Notes under the pieces: generated by a model
Told to the model about the DNA's origin: nothing
Database searches by the model: none
What the model saw: only the letters and a program-made list of their open reading frames with translations
Translations under genes and position numbers: made by a program
Shown here: positions 11,501 to 24,300 of the stretch, piece by piece
Layout of the letters: every line of letters starts with the position of its first letter
Numbering within the stretch: position 1 is the stretch's first letter
Source of the DNA: Cyclospora cayetanensis
Taxonomy: Eukaryota; Apicomplexa; Conoidasida; Eucoccidiorida; Eimeriidae
Reading direction: 5' to 3'
Assembly: GCF_002999335.1 (NCBI RefSeq)
Contig: NW_020312126.1
Coordinates: 18,454 to 82,453 of the forward strand
Length of the DNA stretch: 64,000 bases

Positions 11501-12831
11501 GGATCGACCGCAGCAACACCGACAGGAGCTCATTGTGCAGTACGATGATAACTGACACTTTGCCTCCAAAAGCAGCAGACGATGGGGAGGAGGTAAATGC
11601 AGCAAACGTTTTGCGATGCGCAGCACAAGCGGAACTTTCGAATGAGGGGACTGCACGGTCCAGACTGATCGAGTCGCTGAGTGCAGTGTTGAAACAGTAT
11701 CCTGAAAACCAGCAAGGTACAAGCTCGAGAGGAGCTATGAGCCCCAAGACAAGCCACGCAACATACGAGCTACAGCAGCAGAGTAAAGTAGTCTACAAGG
11801 ATAGAGGTAGCAACGGTGGTAGCAGCGGTGGCAGTATGTATGTTATCGCCTGCTGGAAGTACAGAAATGGCCAGCGGCAACTAAGCGGGGGTGAGCACGA
11901 CGAAAGAGAGTCTCATGATGCCACCTAGCCTGTAGGAACCCTCTGCTACTTCAGGAATCTCTTACCTTTGTAGGACGCTTCAAGCTGCTCACGATTTTGC
12001 TGTCCAGGAGGAGCCGACGGCCGCCAGAGCGGATCTCCCCAAGGGTCAACACCAACTCTCCCGTGGAGCAAATCTGCGGTTGCATCTCCAAACACCTAAA
12101 GCAAGAGCATGGAAAATATAAACAACCAAAACGACACCATCTGGAGTCTCTAACAGTCCCGTAGCGATTCCCCAGTATCATCTACACACAGCGGCCGGAA
12201 ACTATAGGCGGGTTCCCTCGGCCTCAACAGCGAGGCTGCAGTCAAAGAGGTAGGAGCCCCCGTGCATGTTGTACTACGTGGGTTAGGTTTCCCAGCGACA
12301 GTGGCCCCTTGTAAATACGCCCCTTGAAGGGATGCCCTTATAGTCGAGGTATCGCTGGAAAAGGCCTCCGCGTTGGAAATTGTGTACCTCTTCTTTCCTT
12401 TGAGTTTCAAGGAGAAAGGCCGGCATCCCCTTTACTAGGATTTGTTTAGAGTTCCACTGCATGTTTTGTTTCCTTGAGGTGTCAACTGCATCGCTCAGAT
12501 CCCTAAATCGTAGCAGGGAATCTCCCAGACCGAATCCCAGTTGTTGCGCACTCACAAGCCCACTGCTGCACAAAAATAGCACCCCCGCCAGCAGCACTGA
12601 CACAAACAAAAGGCCTAAGGCCGCGCCCAGGCAGAAAGAAGCCCAGAGAGCCTTAACCAATGTCCAGGGTGCCAGGGGGGCCGCATGTGGCGCTTTCGTC
12701 GACTTTGAGCGGCGCTCTTGGGCATTCAGTGAGCCACTCAAAGAAACGTCTCCTCCTGAGGGGGAGGTCCCCCCCTTCCGGCGATGCACAGTCATCTCTG
12801 ACTCGCTGCGCTTGGGTTTGTGAGCCCCCAT
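8515..12831 (-). CDS. polypeptide N-acetylgalactosaminyltransferase (GT27) with ricin-type lectin tail
   Basis: Golgi enzyme that moves GalNAc from UDP-GalNAc to Ser/Thr to start mucin-type O-glycans. Eight exons, all phases agreeing: 12319-12831, 11966-12095, 11331-11701, 10649-10983, 10183-10255, 9958-10039, 9201-9544, 8515-8835; total 722 residues. Exon 1 encodes a basic cytosolic head and one signal-anchor helix (about residues 55-90), a type II topology. The catalytic domain shows [22 protein letters not shown], the metal-binding DSH in [33 protein letters not shown] and the Gal/GalNAc-T motif [14 protein letters not shown]. The lectin domain holds ACLDTMQRG and [10 protein letters not shown] in exon 7 and continues through exon 8. 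The junction of exons 3 and 4 is the weakest: the donor is GTTCGT and the acceptor follows CTGCAG. The canonical WGGEN box is altered to YAGEE. Confidence 0.93.
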
Positions 12832-14890
12832 TTCACACTCGCCTCATCGACAGACTAGTTGGCGGAGGCTACTTAAAAGAGAAGGGCCCTTAGGCCAAAA
12901 ACTGGGGAGCAGCAACGAACCGTACAATCATGAAGAATTTAGTCAATGGGAGAGCTTATGTAGGAAAGAACAGTGCATATGGCCCCAGAAGACCTCCCAG
13001 GGGGGGGGCCTTAAACATACAGGAGACGGCAGACTCGGCCTAGAAGCGACACGTCGACGGGGGGACAAAAAGTAAAAGGCTGAATCTTGCAAGAGGAGAG
13101 AGTGTGTGAAAACGTGATGTGTTGAGTAAGATGCAACGCATTCAACGGGATAGACACTTGCGTCTACTGTCTTTGCGGCATGTTGCACGTAAAACTGGAC
13201 GTGAAATACATCTTTAACGGTGCTACTTCATTTCGACTTAACGATTACGCACTCATGGCGCAAAATAATGTAGCTATTATTCAAAGAAAAGAAATATGAA
13301 CTATGGAAATGGTGGAATGGCATACCGTCGAACCGCCCTCCAATGACCGTCTCACGGTGCTGGCATTTATGTTGATGCGCACCTACACATGGCATATTTC
13401 CTTGAAAAAACGTCATATATTTTTATAGTCGCCTTAAGTCTTGAAGTAAAGCTTCAAACAAAAACGAACAATCCGCAATGCTCATGAGCTTCTTTGTATC
13501 AGCTCACCTATCGACTAATTACTAGGCCCCTATCCAGAGTCCAAACCTTATCAGATGAAATCTTTGGAGAATAATATGTTTGGATGCATTACAGCCCGGT
13601 TTTTGCACGCTTTTATTGGCTTACTGCATTGTAGGCTCCTCAAACCCTGAGGATCTGTCCCCAAACAATGTATCATCCCCACATATGGCCGCCGTCTAAC
13701 GAGTAACTCTCCCTATAACTCTGTATTTGCTCCCGTAAGACGCAGGTAATTACAGGCATTAATATGCGGATTCGTATAGAGCCCATCGTATATGCGGCAC
13801 CCGAAGCCACACTTACGAGCTTTCCAATTCACCAGCTATATGTGACGACTTGCTTTGTGTGTTCGCACACTCTGTTAGTTGCACATAAGCGTGAGCTTGA
13901 TGCACCAAGTCACATTGTCACGTGCATATGGGCTATGTGGTGCGTGAATGCATGTCTGAATGCCCGTAAAGGCGCGCAGGGGCTCCCAGCCTTGCTGCCC
14001 CTCTTCCCTCATATCGAAACATTTAGATGCACCGTTACAGGCAATAATGATATCGTTTAATAAACACTCAAAAACATCTCACGAAGTTTGCTTTGAGTAA
14101 GTATTCCGACACAAAGACCGTATACGAATCACCATAGTTAGTAGCACCGCATAGCTCAATGGAGCTTTTCCCCGCACATTCCCGGGTTGTCGGTGCAGTG
14201 TAATGTCACGTTTTCCCAAAACAGGTAAGTCTTGTTGATCAATTTTTGATTATTCAATAACCTGACTTTATTTAGCAAAAATCTGAAAGGGTATATCCCC
14301 TGCCGACGGAAGTAGACGGATTTACTCCACTTGTTGAGACACGGCTGGCCTCCAAGCTAGTATGAGCGCAGTAGTTTCACAGTTGAAAGGCAGGCATGAC
14401 CTGTCAGCTGACTGTAAACCGGACAGGAGTATATTGAGGAGTTTATGCAGACCAGAAAGCTAGGGTAGCCGTAAGGATCGGCAAGCAATCGGATATTTCA
14501 TCAGCCGGCAGGGGAAGTTTATGGCTTTGTACCCGGCATGTGACTTAGGTCATATGTATACTTAGAGGGAAAAATTTTGGTGATGGCTATATTGCTGTGA
14601 AGGTAATTGTCTGCCTGCACGGATTGTCGTAGTTCAAGCCTTCAATCAACCCGGTGTAATTGGTGGAAGCCGAATTACGCTCGAGTACAAGGTTTAGGAG
14701 ACTTGAGAAACCTTGAGCAGGAGAATCCATCAATAGATCGGTATATCGAGAAATATGAAACTTCCATTTGCACCGGTCACAGAGTAGACGAACAGCTGCT
14801 TTTTCACTTATCTGTATCAGCCTACTCAATGCGTCGAATGAGATGGTCGCAGGGTGGGTCAACTCTAAGCCTCTGAGCAAAAGCACAATG
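12832..14890. other. intergenic, start of gene-poor block
   Basis: Holds the 5' flank of the GalNAc-transferase. Base composition becomes more AT-rich than in the flanking gene blocks. Open frames are short (98 codons at most) and show no known motif. Confidence 0.4.
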
Positions 14891-14892
14891 AA

Positions 14893-17420
14893 ATGACACA
14901 AACGTTCCTTGTAGCTGACATTATATGGAACACCTTAAACGCTATGCGGATCAACAGTCTACAATACGTTCGAGTCTACAGACATATCCTTATAATTTCC
15001 ATTCATCCTGATAACAGCGACAAAACGGCCCTTCCAAGTGGCGCTCGCAAAGCCGACTATGCCTGTATGCTCAGAAGTTATTACTGCCCCACATTAATTG
15101 AACATCAAAGTACTGGGGAACCACAATGAGCCTATCAAGCAGGGTGCAAGAGCTGTGTACATGGACGATGTCTGAATCTATAACTGAAACATTCAACAGG
15201 CACCTTTACACCCTCTGCGCTTCACTTATAAAAGCAGGGGCATGTGAAGCCCTGCAAGTGTTTGTTTTGGATGCGAGCAGTAGTATTTCGTAATAGCGCC
15301 TTTTGCGGATTACCTCACAATAGTTTTGCTTTTAAAGGAAATTGACCTTGAGTGTAAAGGATATGTTTAAAATACTCAAAAAACTGAAGCATACTTTCGA
15401 CCTAGCTATTTCTGGCTTTAGCGGCATTGATGCCCACTGGCTCAATTGATATTTAATAACCCCAAAACACCCACTCGGCTTGCACGGAGCAATACACCCT
15501 TGTACAAGCTGGCCAAACACAGAAAGTTCTAAGCGTGCTGCACGACACCATCACACTTTTACTACAGTGTTTTGGGGGCAAGAACTTCACTAAACTCGTA
15601 AAACATCGGGGCTGAGTTCAAGGCTGCATTCGTATCCTCGTAGGCCAGAATCAACTCGAAATCATGCCCCAAGGCCAACAGAACGTTTCGGGAGCATAAC
15701 CGTGTCTTAGTATTGTAACGACGGAGGAATACTTGTTTACTTAGAGGAAGTTCTGGTTTACAGACATGATAAACCTCCGCATGCCAAATCGTTGACAGTA
15801 TTGGAGATTCGATGACCCGGCTAATTATATCTAGTCGAAAAACAGCATTTTCGTTCTTCCTTAAATAATCAATCCATAATGAGGGTAAGATTACGGAATA
15901 GCCCCTGCTTGTTAGGACAACACTGTTGAAATATTGCAAAGGAGATTCTAGAAGACCACCCAGGTGAGGCAACTTCTCCACACCGCGAACAACTGCCACT
16001 TTTTTACGAAGTACAGCGTTTGCAGATATTTCAAGGTCCTTTGCAGGGCTCATGAATAAAGGCGGGTTGTTTACTGGACTGGGAAGCATAGAGCAGCGGC
16101 GATGGCCGTGGAACACAGTCTTGTCCACATCACGAACTTGTATGGTCCCTACCGTAAGTCGCCGTATGGTGTGGTGGAAGTCGCATCGCAGTAAGCAGCT
16201 GGACGATTCCGGAACTGTAAAAGGAACATTTTGGATTCATGAAAAACAAGACACTTGATGCTCAGTGTGTATGCAGTAGATGAACGAGAACGGATAGCCC
16301 TAATGCGGGTTCTGGCCCAGACGAGGAACCTGCTTGTGGTTGCGACAATCTCAGTATAGAGATACTACCAAGCTTTGCAGTACGTGTTCGAGCTAGAGTG
16401 AACGCGATCCATGCAACCACGCATGATAAGATGCCATAATGGAAGTTCAGGGTCCACTCATCGAATACAACCCTGGTGTGAGCAAGGGGAACGCCGATGC
16501 GCTTGCTCATTTCACACAGTGAAGCACTGTCGATACAGTGAAGCTAAGATGGGTTTGCTTTTATTGCTTTCGATATCATGTCCAGAGAACTATCCTCCAG
16601 CTTACACTAAGGCCCTCACTATCAGACGAAGAAAGGCAACAGCCCCTTTAAAATCCTTATTCCTGGAATTTGGTGGTGTAAATATGTGTAGCACATTTGC
16701 GATTAAAGAATCTCACTGCAGTCAGCGCAGGCCAACAACTGCATGCATTGACAGCGAATGCTCAGTGGACAGTAGGCGAATTCGAATTTTGTCGCGGCGT
16801 ACTTGTGATCTGCATCGATGGAGTCTGGCGCGTCTTTGCTTCCTTCGACCACGTCTGTCACCAGTACATCCTATACCAATCGACCATCCTACAGGTCACA
16901 ACTTTATTACAAAATTCCCGAGATGCATGTCACACAATTCTATTGGTGCGACATGCACAGCGACGCCAAGTAATACGTGAAATCGTTGTCCCGCTGTGGG
17001 GGAGATGAATATGTCTCTACGAAGGTCGCTGACGCATTACCACCCTTACACATTTCCACCCCGAAATGGGCAAGTATCTATGGACGTGATGACAGTGTTA
17101 CGCCGCACTGGAAATGAACATGATGCAGTCTTATCCTCGGTCAATACCATCAGCAAGATTCTACGATCCATAAGCAGATCGGAGATATCTGATAGCGTTG
17201 CATTAGTTTTGTGTGGAACACACTTCCTGGTGTATGATAAATCAACTACTGTTATTTGTTGGTGTTGGTTGAGTACGCTTGATTTGCTGTGATTGGCATA
17301 TGGCTCTGTCACCAGCACGTACGTTGATGTTGAGATTTTTCACTGTTTCCTCGGGATATGCCTTGCAATAGACTCCATTAGAAACAGCGAATAAGTAGGA
17401 ATTCAATACTCGAAGGATCA
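14893..17420 (+). mobile_element. decayed Ty3/gypsy-type retroelement, copy 1 (RT, RNase H, integrase remnants)
   Basis: Translated pieces on the + strand follow Ty3/gypsy pol order, but stops and frameshifts interrupt them. At about 14,960-15,170 there is reverse transcriptase: an IHPDN..KTAL motif and, at about 15,155, a VYMDD box. At about 15,390-15,450 there is a piece resembling the RT connection region. At about 16,255-16,515 there is RNase H: YAVDERERIAL, then IEYNPGVSKGNADALAH, typical of the end of this domain. At about 16,740-17,000 comes the RNase H/integrase linker and zinc-binding region (GEFEFCRGVLV, DGVWRVFA). At about 17,040-17,290 comes the integrase core start (VSMDVMTVLRRTGNEHDAV). 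Chromoviral-type elements are known from Eimeria genomes; assignment to that clade is inference. No LTRs were found by eye. The element is not functional as it stands. Confidence 0.75.
15562..16128 (-). other. 188-codon open frame antisense to retroelement copy 1, function unknown
   Basis: Long uninterrupted frame on the strand opposite the retroelement. I do not recognise any domain. It overlaps the place where the RT connection/RNase H of the + strand element should be, so it may be a chance frame, or a second retroelement fragment in reverse orientation. The C-terminal part (FYEFSEVLAPKTL) faintly recalls the segment before RT in gypsy polyproteins, which is weak evidence. Confidence 0.2.
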
Positions 17421-20400
17421 GAAAGTCTCTCGGACACCTTGCTCAGCCCCATCAATGGCCTGAGCAACTACCCCGCATTACACAAACCGGTATTGCAAAG
17501 AGCGCATCCTTGGCGAAAAGGAGCCCCAAGGGCAGACTGCTCTCTGAATAGTCCTAGCTGGTGTCTTTCTGCGCTTCCCGAAGATGCCTTACACGATGGA
17601 GTAGGGCAGGCGCACGAGCTGACGAGTGCAGATGCTAGGGCAATCCAGAGCACCAACGCACATTACCAGCATTCTAATTCCCTAGCTTCCGACAGAAAGT
17701 TGTATTTCTATAGTCCTGTAAACACTTACAGGGAGCAAAAATTCCGGCTTTCTGCACTTTCTCTGTCCCCAAACCCGTGGAGCAGCCTCTCTAATCCATA
17801 CAGGGGACTAGTCTTGAATACGGCTAGCTGCCCTAGCTCTCATTTCGCCGCTTAGTTGTCCCCCAATCTGGAATCGAGCGAGCGATCTAAGTGATGCTTT
17901 ACCACAAGCCTTACAATATGTCGAAACCTGAAACCGAGGAGACGCCTTTGGATGCCCGATCCCTATCCTCCGCCCCCCTTCCTCCCACCCCAACAAAACA
18001 CGATGTTGCAAATAGTTATCCCAAAAGAAGCTCCAACCATCTAAGCTCTAAACCATCGCATGTAACGATGACTAATAACCCATTTTGCCTATACTGAAGG
18101 ACGGTATTTCTCTTATTTCATACAACTATGCATGTCTTACTGAAGTGATGTATGGTACAACCCATACCACAATAGAGTCTAGTAGACGGGACATTATTTT
18201 AAAATGCATTTTTTTGCATTGAATTGTACCATATTGTTGCCATCTTTCCTTCTTTCTGCGCAAAACCACCATGATAAAGGCGCATGGGGGCCGAGGTCTG
18301 TCGTGGTGAAGTAAACTAGAAAGGGACAAGCAAAGACCAGCTTTGCAGCATGCAGATGAAGCCGCCTTTGTGGCGAATAGTTCAATAAAGCCACCCTTTC
18401 CTTGTCCTCAGCCAACACAGCTTCGGCCTGAGGAAGAAAACAATAGTTTGAGGGCACATTTTAGCAGCTCTCTAAGAACATCAAGCACACCCATCCTGTT
18501 CCAAATAACAACTCAGCTACTAAGCACAAATAAGTCAATCTTATAGTGTGGAGCCAATTCTTTCTTACAACAAACAGAATATACGGGCACCGCAAATGAT
18601 AGAAACGATTCCACACATTCATCAAGCCATTGATGGAGTGCACACAGCGCAGTAAAGGCTCCTCAAATGTAGCTTGGCGTGGCACAATGGAGGCGGAATC
18701 GCTGAAGTGGTCCGGGTGCAGCCCTAACGGACGCCGCAAGGGATCAAGAACTGTCCCCTTATAGATCACATTTATGTTTGCCACGCTGAATAGCAGTCCA
18801 TTAACTTTACTTCCTTAGCTGCTCTGCATGTCGCATTATTGCCGCCTTGCATGTCTATCGACATTTGGTTTGGGGGTGTCTCATCTTGTCCCTGTATGAG
18901 ACAAATCTGAAGCCTGACGAGCTTGACCGGGTTTCTACACGAGATATGGTTGTCCCTGTGATCAAAAGGACATGGCAATACACAACACAAGCTTCTTGAC
19001 ACTGTAAGCAAGTACTGCAATAACTGCAACGAAACAAGAAAGCATTGGTATTCAGGGGCTCAGAGAAAGCCTAATGCTTCGCAGGGTTCTGGGCACTTGA
19101 AGGCATTCTTACTGCCAGAGTTATAGGCGCTCAATGGAAATATTGTAAGCATACTACTTAATGTACGATTGCAAATGCACGCGTAGATAACAACAGCAAG
19201 CGCAGTAATAAGCTCCAATGATTACTGCGGGAAATGCACTCGATTATTCTGTATACATACTTGGTTTATCAAATTACAATAGCCTAGCTATTCAGGAGCT
19301 CCACTCTGTAATCAGAAGAGCAAAGATACTAGATGTCAAATCCCACACGTAGCACAAAAGCCGTGGTTGTGGCGGAAAATTCAATGCCGCTTATTAAATA
19401 CTACTGAGGTGAGTATTGAGTGCACTATTTGCTTGCTTGTGAGCGTCTTCATAGCATAATATCCTAAGCTCCATGTTATAATGGTGAGCTTTGTGAGCTT
19501 TTGTGGCCGCTTAGTATTGGTGCCAGGAGGTGGTCAAAGGATGCGGTAACGGGTTACTTGGCTATGCTTTTTTCCTCCACAAACTGTGGGATGAAGAGGA
19601 GCATATTGAAAAGATATTTGGAAGGAACATTTCATACATACCTCCTAGGTTTTCATCCTCATATGGCTTGGAAGTGAAGGTCTCTTGCCGGGGACTATAC
19701 GAGTGGTGTTACACTAGCCAAAACGTAACTACCACGAAGCTGTAGCAAGAATGAGAAGCTTATCATCATAGCTTCTGCACGGTTGTGTGTTGCTCCATCG
19801 ACATCATATTCTGTGAAGCGTGGGTTCGATCTCTTTAACATTGAATCTTGCGAGTGTGCAGATACCTGAAGCACATTTGCCGTTGAATAAGTCACGTGAA
19901 TCTGCACACGTGTGTCTCTCTGTGGGTCAGGAGATATACAAGAGCCTCAAGTCCAACAATCAGTCCCATAATTAGCCATTTTTTAGTGATCAAGTGTTGC
20001 TACAGAACATAGCAACCTGTGTATTGGCGACTTTCTCTGGGTCAATGCATTGCCTTGCCCTGCCTGTCCCAGCATCTTAACCCTGCACCCAAAAGTTTCC
20101 AAGGCTTAATACGGAGAAAACATGCAAACCTAATAGAACCAACGGAATTCGTAATGAGAAAGAGGAGCTGGTTGCAATCCCTGTCGCTGCCCTCTGTTGC
20201 ACTCGACTCTCCCACATGACTGGGAAAAACGCCAAGCGTAGGGTATATGGGCATAACCATTCGCAATCATTGTCGACCACTATATTTAAGTGCTCTTATT
20301 GGCTTTCAGGGTCCAAAAGGAGCGTATTCACGCAGTAAACCTAAAAGCAAAGCAAGCGTAAGTGGATGTCCTGGGGGATATCCAGCTGTCCGCGCTGCCG

Positions 20401-21330
20401 ATGCCTTCAAAGTGACAAGAGTTTTGAGGGGCCGCCAGGACTGAATACCAATATTACTCCAGTATTTTCGTATCTCATTGCATTTGTCAAACCTTTGCAA
20501 AGGGTTCGCTCCACGCAGCTGCGGCAATAGCACGTGCTCACTTTCCTGAACGAGTGATGTCACCTACTTCGCGCATCCACCGAGGATCTTTTTTTTTCTT
20601 TTCCAGTCCAAGGCTTTTCTAGGCCTTTTTGGCTCGTATTTCAAAGCGTATTTTTCTGTAGAAGAGGAAAAGGGTTCAACCAGAAGCCTACAAATTCATT
20701 GCCTGCTCGTTGGACCACCCTTAGAGCATTTGAGCGCCGCTAGTTCATTCCTTTCTTGCTACTCAGACCAAATAAGGCTTGAGTCGGTAAGGAAACTGAC
20801 AGCATAGCTTGATGAAAGCAACACTAGCCGGAAGCTCACCAAACACACGGGTGCCGTGAGGCCCCCTCCGAAGCATCTCAATCCCTTGCACAGAGAGTGT
20901 AGCTTCGGCCTTTCCCATTTGACACAAGAGGAGAATATCCCGGAGAGAATTTAGATTGTGAAGGCTCAGAAAATATCAGCAGCAACTGATCCTGCAAATG
21001 CAGCTGTAATTCGTTATCAGCATGGGCCGAATATCCCAAAACCATTTTACGCACTCGATCGACTCAGCCTGAGGAAAGGAGACAGCGGAGAAACAAGGGG
21101 GAGGCATGAATGGGTGAAGAAAATAAGGGGAGCCTCTGTGAAGGGAAGCGAACATACAGTTTATGCAAGGCTGGAAGGCGCAAGCAAGGGGAGTGCCGAA
21201 AGTGGATGAAGGTGACGGGGAACCCAGGAATAAGCTCAAAGTGGCATCTTCAAACCGGCACAGTAGGGAGGTACAAAGAGAATCAGGAATAGCCTTAGAA
21301 GAAATCTGAAAACCAGCTACATCAGGAGCC
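17421..21330. other. gene-poor stretch, nothing recognised
   Basis: Nearly 4 kb of AT-richer DNA between retroelement copy 1 and the RhoGAP gene. Frames of 60-138 codons occur but show no conserved motif, no consistent splice pattern and no low-complexity coding signature. The first few hundred bases (17,420-17,900) may be the decayed 3' part of the retroelement. Confidence 0.4.
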
Positions 21331-24300
21331 ATGGCTTCCTATGACAGCGAAGCAGAACAGCCCCCGGAGATCGTGCAGCAATACAAAGCAGCCATCGAAG
21401 CTGCTAAGAGAGCTGACAACTCTGAGTAGGCTATAACCTATGACGCTAATGACGGCTTCAAGAAAACGTTACTTTCTGAGACGAGCTTTGGGCTTACAGT
21501 TAACGGCTTCACGGTCTGTCCAGGTTCATGTGTTGCCTTTGTGTGTATGCCATGGCTCTTTCCTGCCAAAGGACCAAAAGGTTTGGAAGTAATTGATAGA
21601 TAGAGCTTTACTGTTCGTATGAGTTCAGGTTCGAGAGAATTGGCCTTGCGCGGGACTTGGGGAAGGATATTGATGGCAGGGCAGTGCTCCTTTTTGTCCC
21701 TTGCATGATCTCTACCCCTGGGGTCTCGTTGGAAAAGGCACTGTGAGGTTTGAGCATCAGAACTACGCTGCAAATCGAACCTGTAATAAGGCAAACATTA
21801 CTGTTCGCATTTTGGGCCTTTGGAAAATATGGATGCAGCAGGTTACATGCCTGATGGCTGCTAAATCTCCTTGCCATTTGGGGGTTCGTGGACTCCACCT
21901 TGATGTTTATGTCTTGGTGCCTGCAGGAACTACTGCCTTCTGAGACTGACAGAGACGGGAGAGTCCCCATTCGTTCTCATATTTGCTGAATCCTTGGCCT
22001 CCTGGATTGGTGGGGGTACGCTTCAGTTTATTAGTGACTGTAAGTCTGGTACATTCTTTTACATGAATCCGAATTTTAAACATTTTAATGTCTAGTACAA
22101 TCCTGCTAGCATTTAGAGTCGGGTGAGACAGTACGAAGAAGTCAACCGCTAGCTTGAAGCCCCCAGATTTGAAGTCGCACGGCTTCTCAGTCACCACAGG
22201 ACCTCCGCTTATTGGGGTCTATGCTCTCAAAGGCAGCAGTGTCGCCATTATAAATCATATCTAACAATGAGGCTTCGTCCGCAACAGCTTCACTTGAAAA
22301 AACCAGCAGCAGGAGTATGCGTAATAGTACGAGGATGACATTTTACATAAAGGCCCTTGTTTTCCATGTATGTATGTGTTTCTGTCAAGGTTTTAGCCTG
22401 ATCCCTAATCCTTGCAAGAAAAATCTGCAGCAGATTTTCATAGTGCATCCTACCGCGGGATCCCAAGGCCTCTTCTCTGTCATATCTTCCATCTACTCGG
22501 GCAGCTTCCCGAAAAAAGTTGTTTGGGTCGAGCGCCTTATCGATGTCCTCAAGACACTACAAATGCCCGTATCTGCTGCACTGAAGTGCGCCAAGAAGCA
22601 CACGCTCAGGGCTCGTAGTTAACCATGTGCACTTTAGCGTTTTCAGCATGGGTTTTTGGCTTAGGGCTTTGGGTAGAGAGGGTTTTTGGCATTTTTTATC
22701 ATCTTCGAATTGTTGCGTGAAGGGCATTCATCGAAACTAGACTGTTTACACATACTCTCTCCTGCACAATTCCAGCTACCTTGTACAAGTTTGAAGCTTT
22801 GAGAAGGCTTACGGTTATGTGGTGTGCCTTTAGGCTGTTCCCCTACCCAGTGCAGGTAGAAGAGGAACGTCGAGTGTCTCCTAACTCAGTGCTCACGATT
22901 TTTGGGACGCCACTAGGCGTCTTAGCAGCGCGAACAGGGGTTAGGGTTTCTTCTAGCCTAGCTTGTGTGCCCTACATACTCACAGAGTTTCGTCACTACC
23001 TCCTGAAGGCCCCCAACGTAACCACCAAGGACTTGCTGCTCCTGCAGGGAGAGTGTCAAAGTCTTTATGCCTTTGTGGGTGACATCGATTATGGAGACCC
23101 ACGGGCAGACTGGACAGATACTCCAGTTGTCGCCTCTTGCTTTAGATTGCTTCTTGAGGGACTCGAAAGACCGTTGTTCGGGAGTGGCGCCTTTGAGAAT
23201 ATGGCATCGGCTGGAAGTAAGAGAAAGGGCTTTGGGTTTTATGTGTACTTGGATGCTCTTACTATTTGGAATTCGCAGTTTTGAATCGAGGGCGTGGTAT
23301 TGGCACTAAGAGATCGACGATGATCCTCCAGAGTACGCGATTTGATGTATGAAGGCAGTTGCTTAGGGTTTCATGCACAGTGTTTGAGAGTTGCGCAGCT
23401 GTGTGCAGCTGCCGGGGGAGGCAAAGACCGTCTGGTGACAGAAATGAAAACAGTAAGTTGCCAGCAGCCTATTTCCCTTAGTAGTATAAGTGGATTAGCG
23501 GGGTGACAGGGTTAACATAATGGGTGTAAATTTCTTCTACTGGGTAATACGCAGAGTTAAGTTTTTAAATTTGCTCAGAGCCGTTTCTTAGGCGATCAGG
23601 GCTACAGACATGTTTGTGCATACTTCTATGCTGATATCGATATCCAGGTAGATATGTCCACGCTAATGTGCTAGCGAAACAACAAGGTTTGTTCTATTTT
23701 CTGCTGTAAGGAATAGTAAAAACGGAATATCTGTTCTGCATTGCTCAGCTCTTTATGGGGATTCCTCACGATGAGAAGCAAAGTGTTATGGTAAGGCTTT
23801 TGCAGTCTTGTAGTTCAAAATCTTGGTGAATAGGCACCGTATCTTTATTTTTTCAAAGTCAAATTTTGACCTTTGGTTTGTGAATGCAGTACATTTTGCT
23901 CTTCCTAAAAGAAATAGCAAGTCATGCCACACAAAACCAGGTGGGAATATGCTGAGCGCTGAAGCCCCAGGTTTAGAACCGAGATCTTTTGATTGTTATC
24001 CTATTACTGGAGTGCCCGAGGCAAATCTTGGACATTCATGGAGAAGAGAGAGACACATATGGAGTAGCGGCAATGCATGGGTCGAGGGGCGAGAGTCTTA
24101 GATCGTCACAGCAAATTGAACGGAAATAGATGGTCGCGTAGAGAGTGGAAGGAACAGCAACGCACGCCAGGGCTGGTATATGTGTTGTACTTGTGATGTT
24201 GCATGATATTCTGCCGCTGGCTTGTTTCTTTCCAGCTAGTTTCAATCTATGGTATGTGTTGCTCGAAAGCCTTTTGCCTGTGTTCTCCAGATGACGCCTC

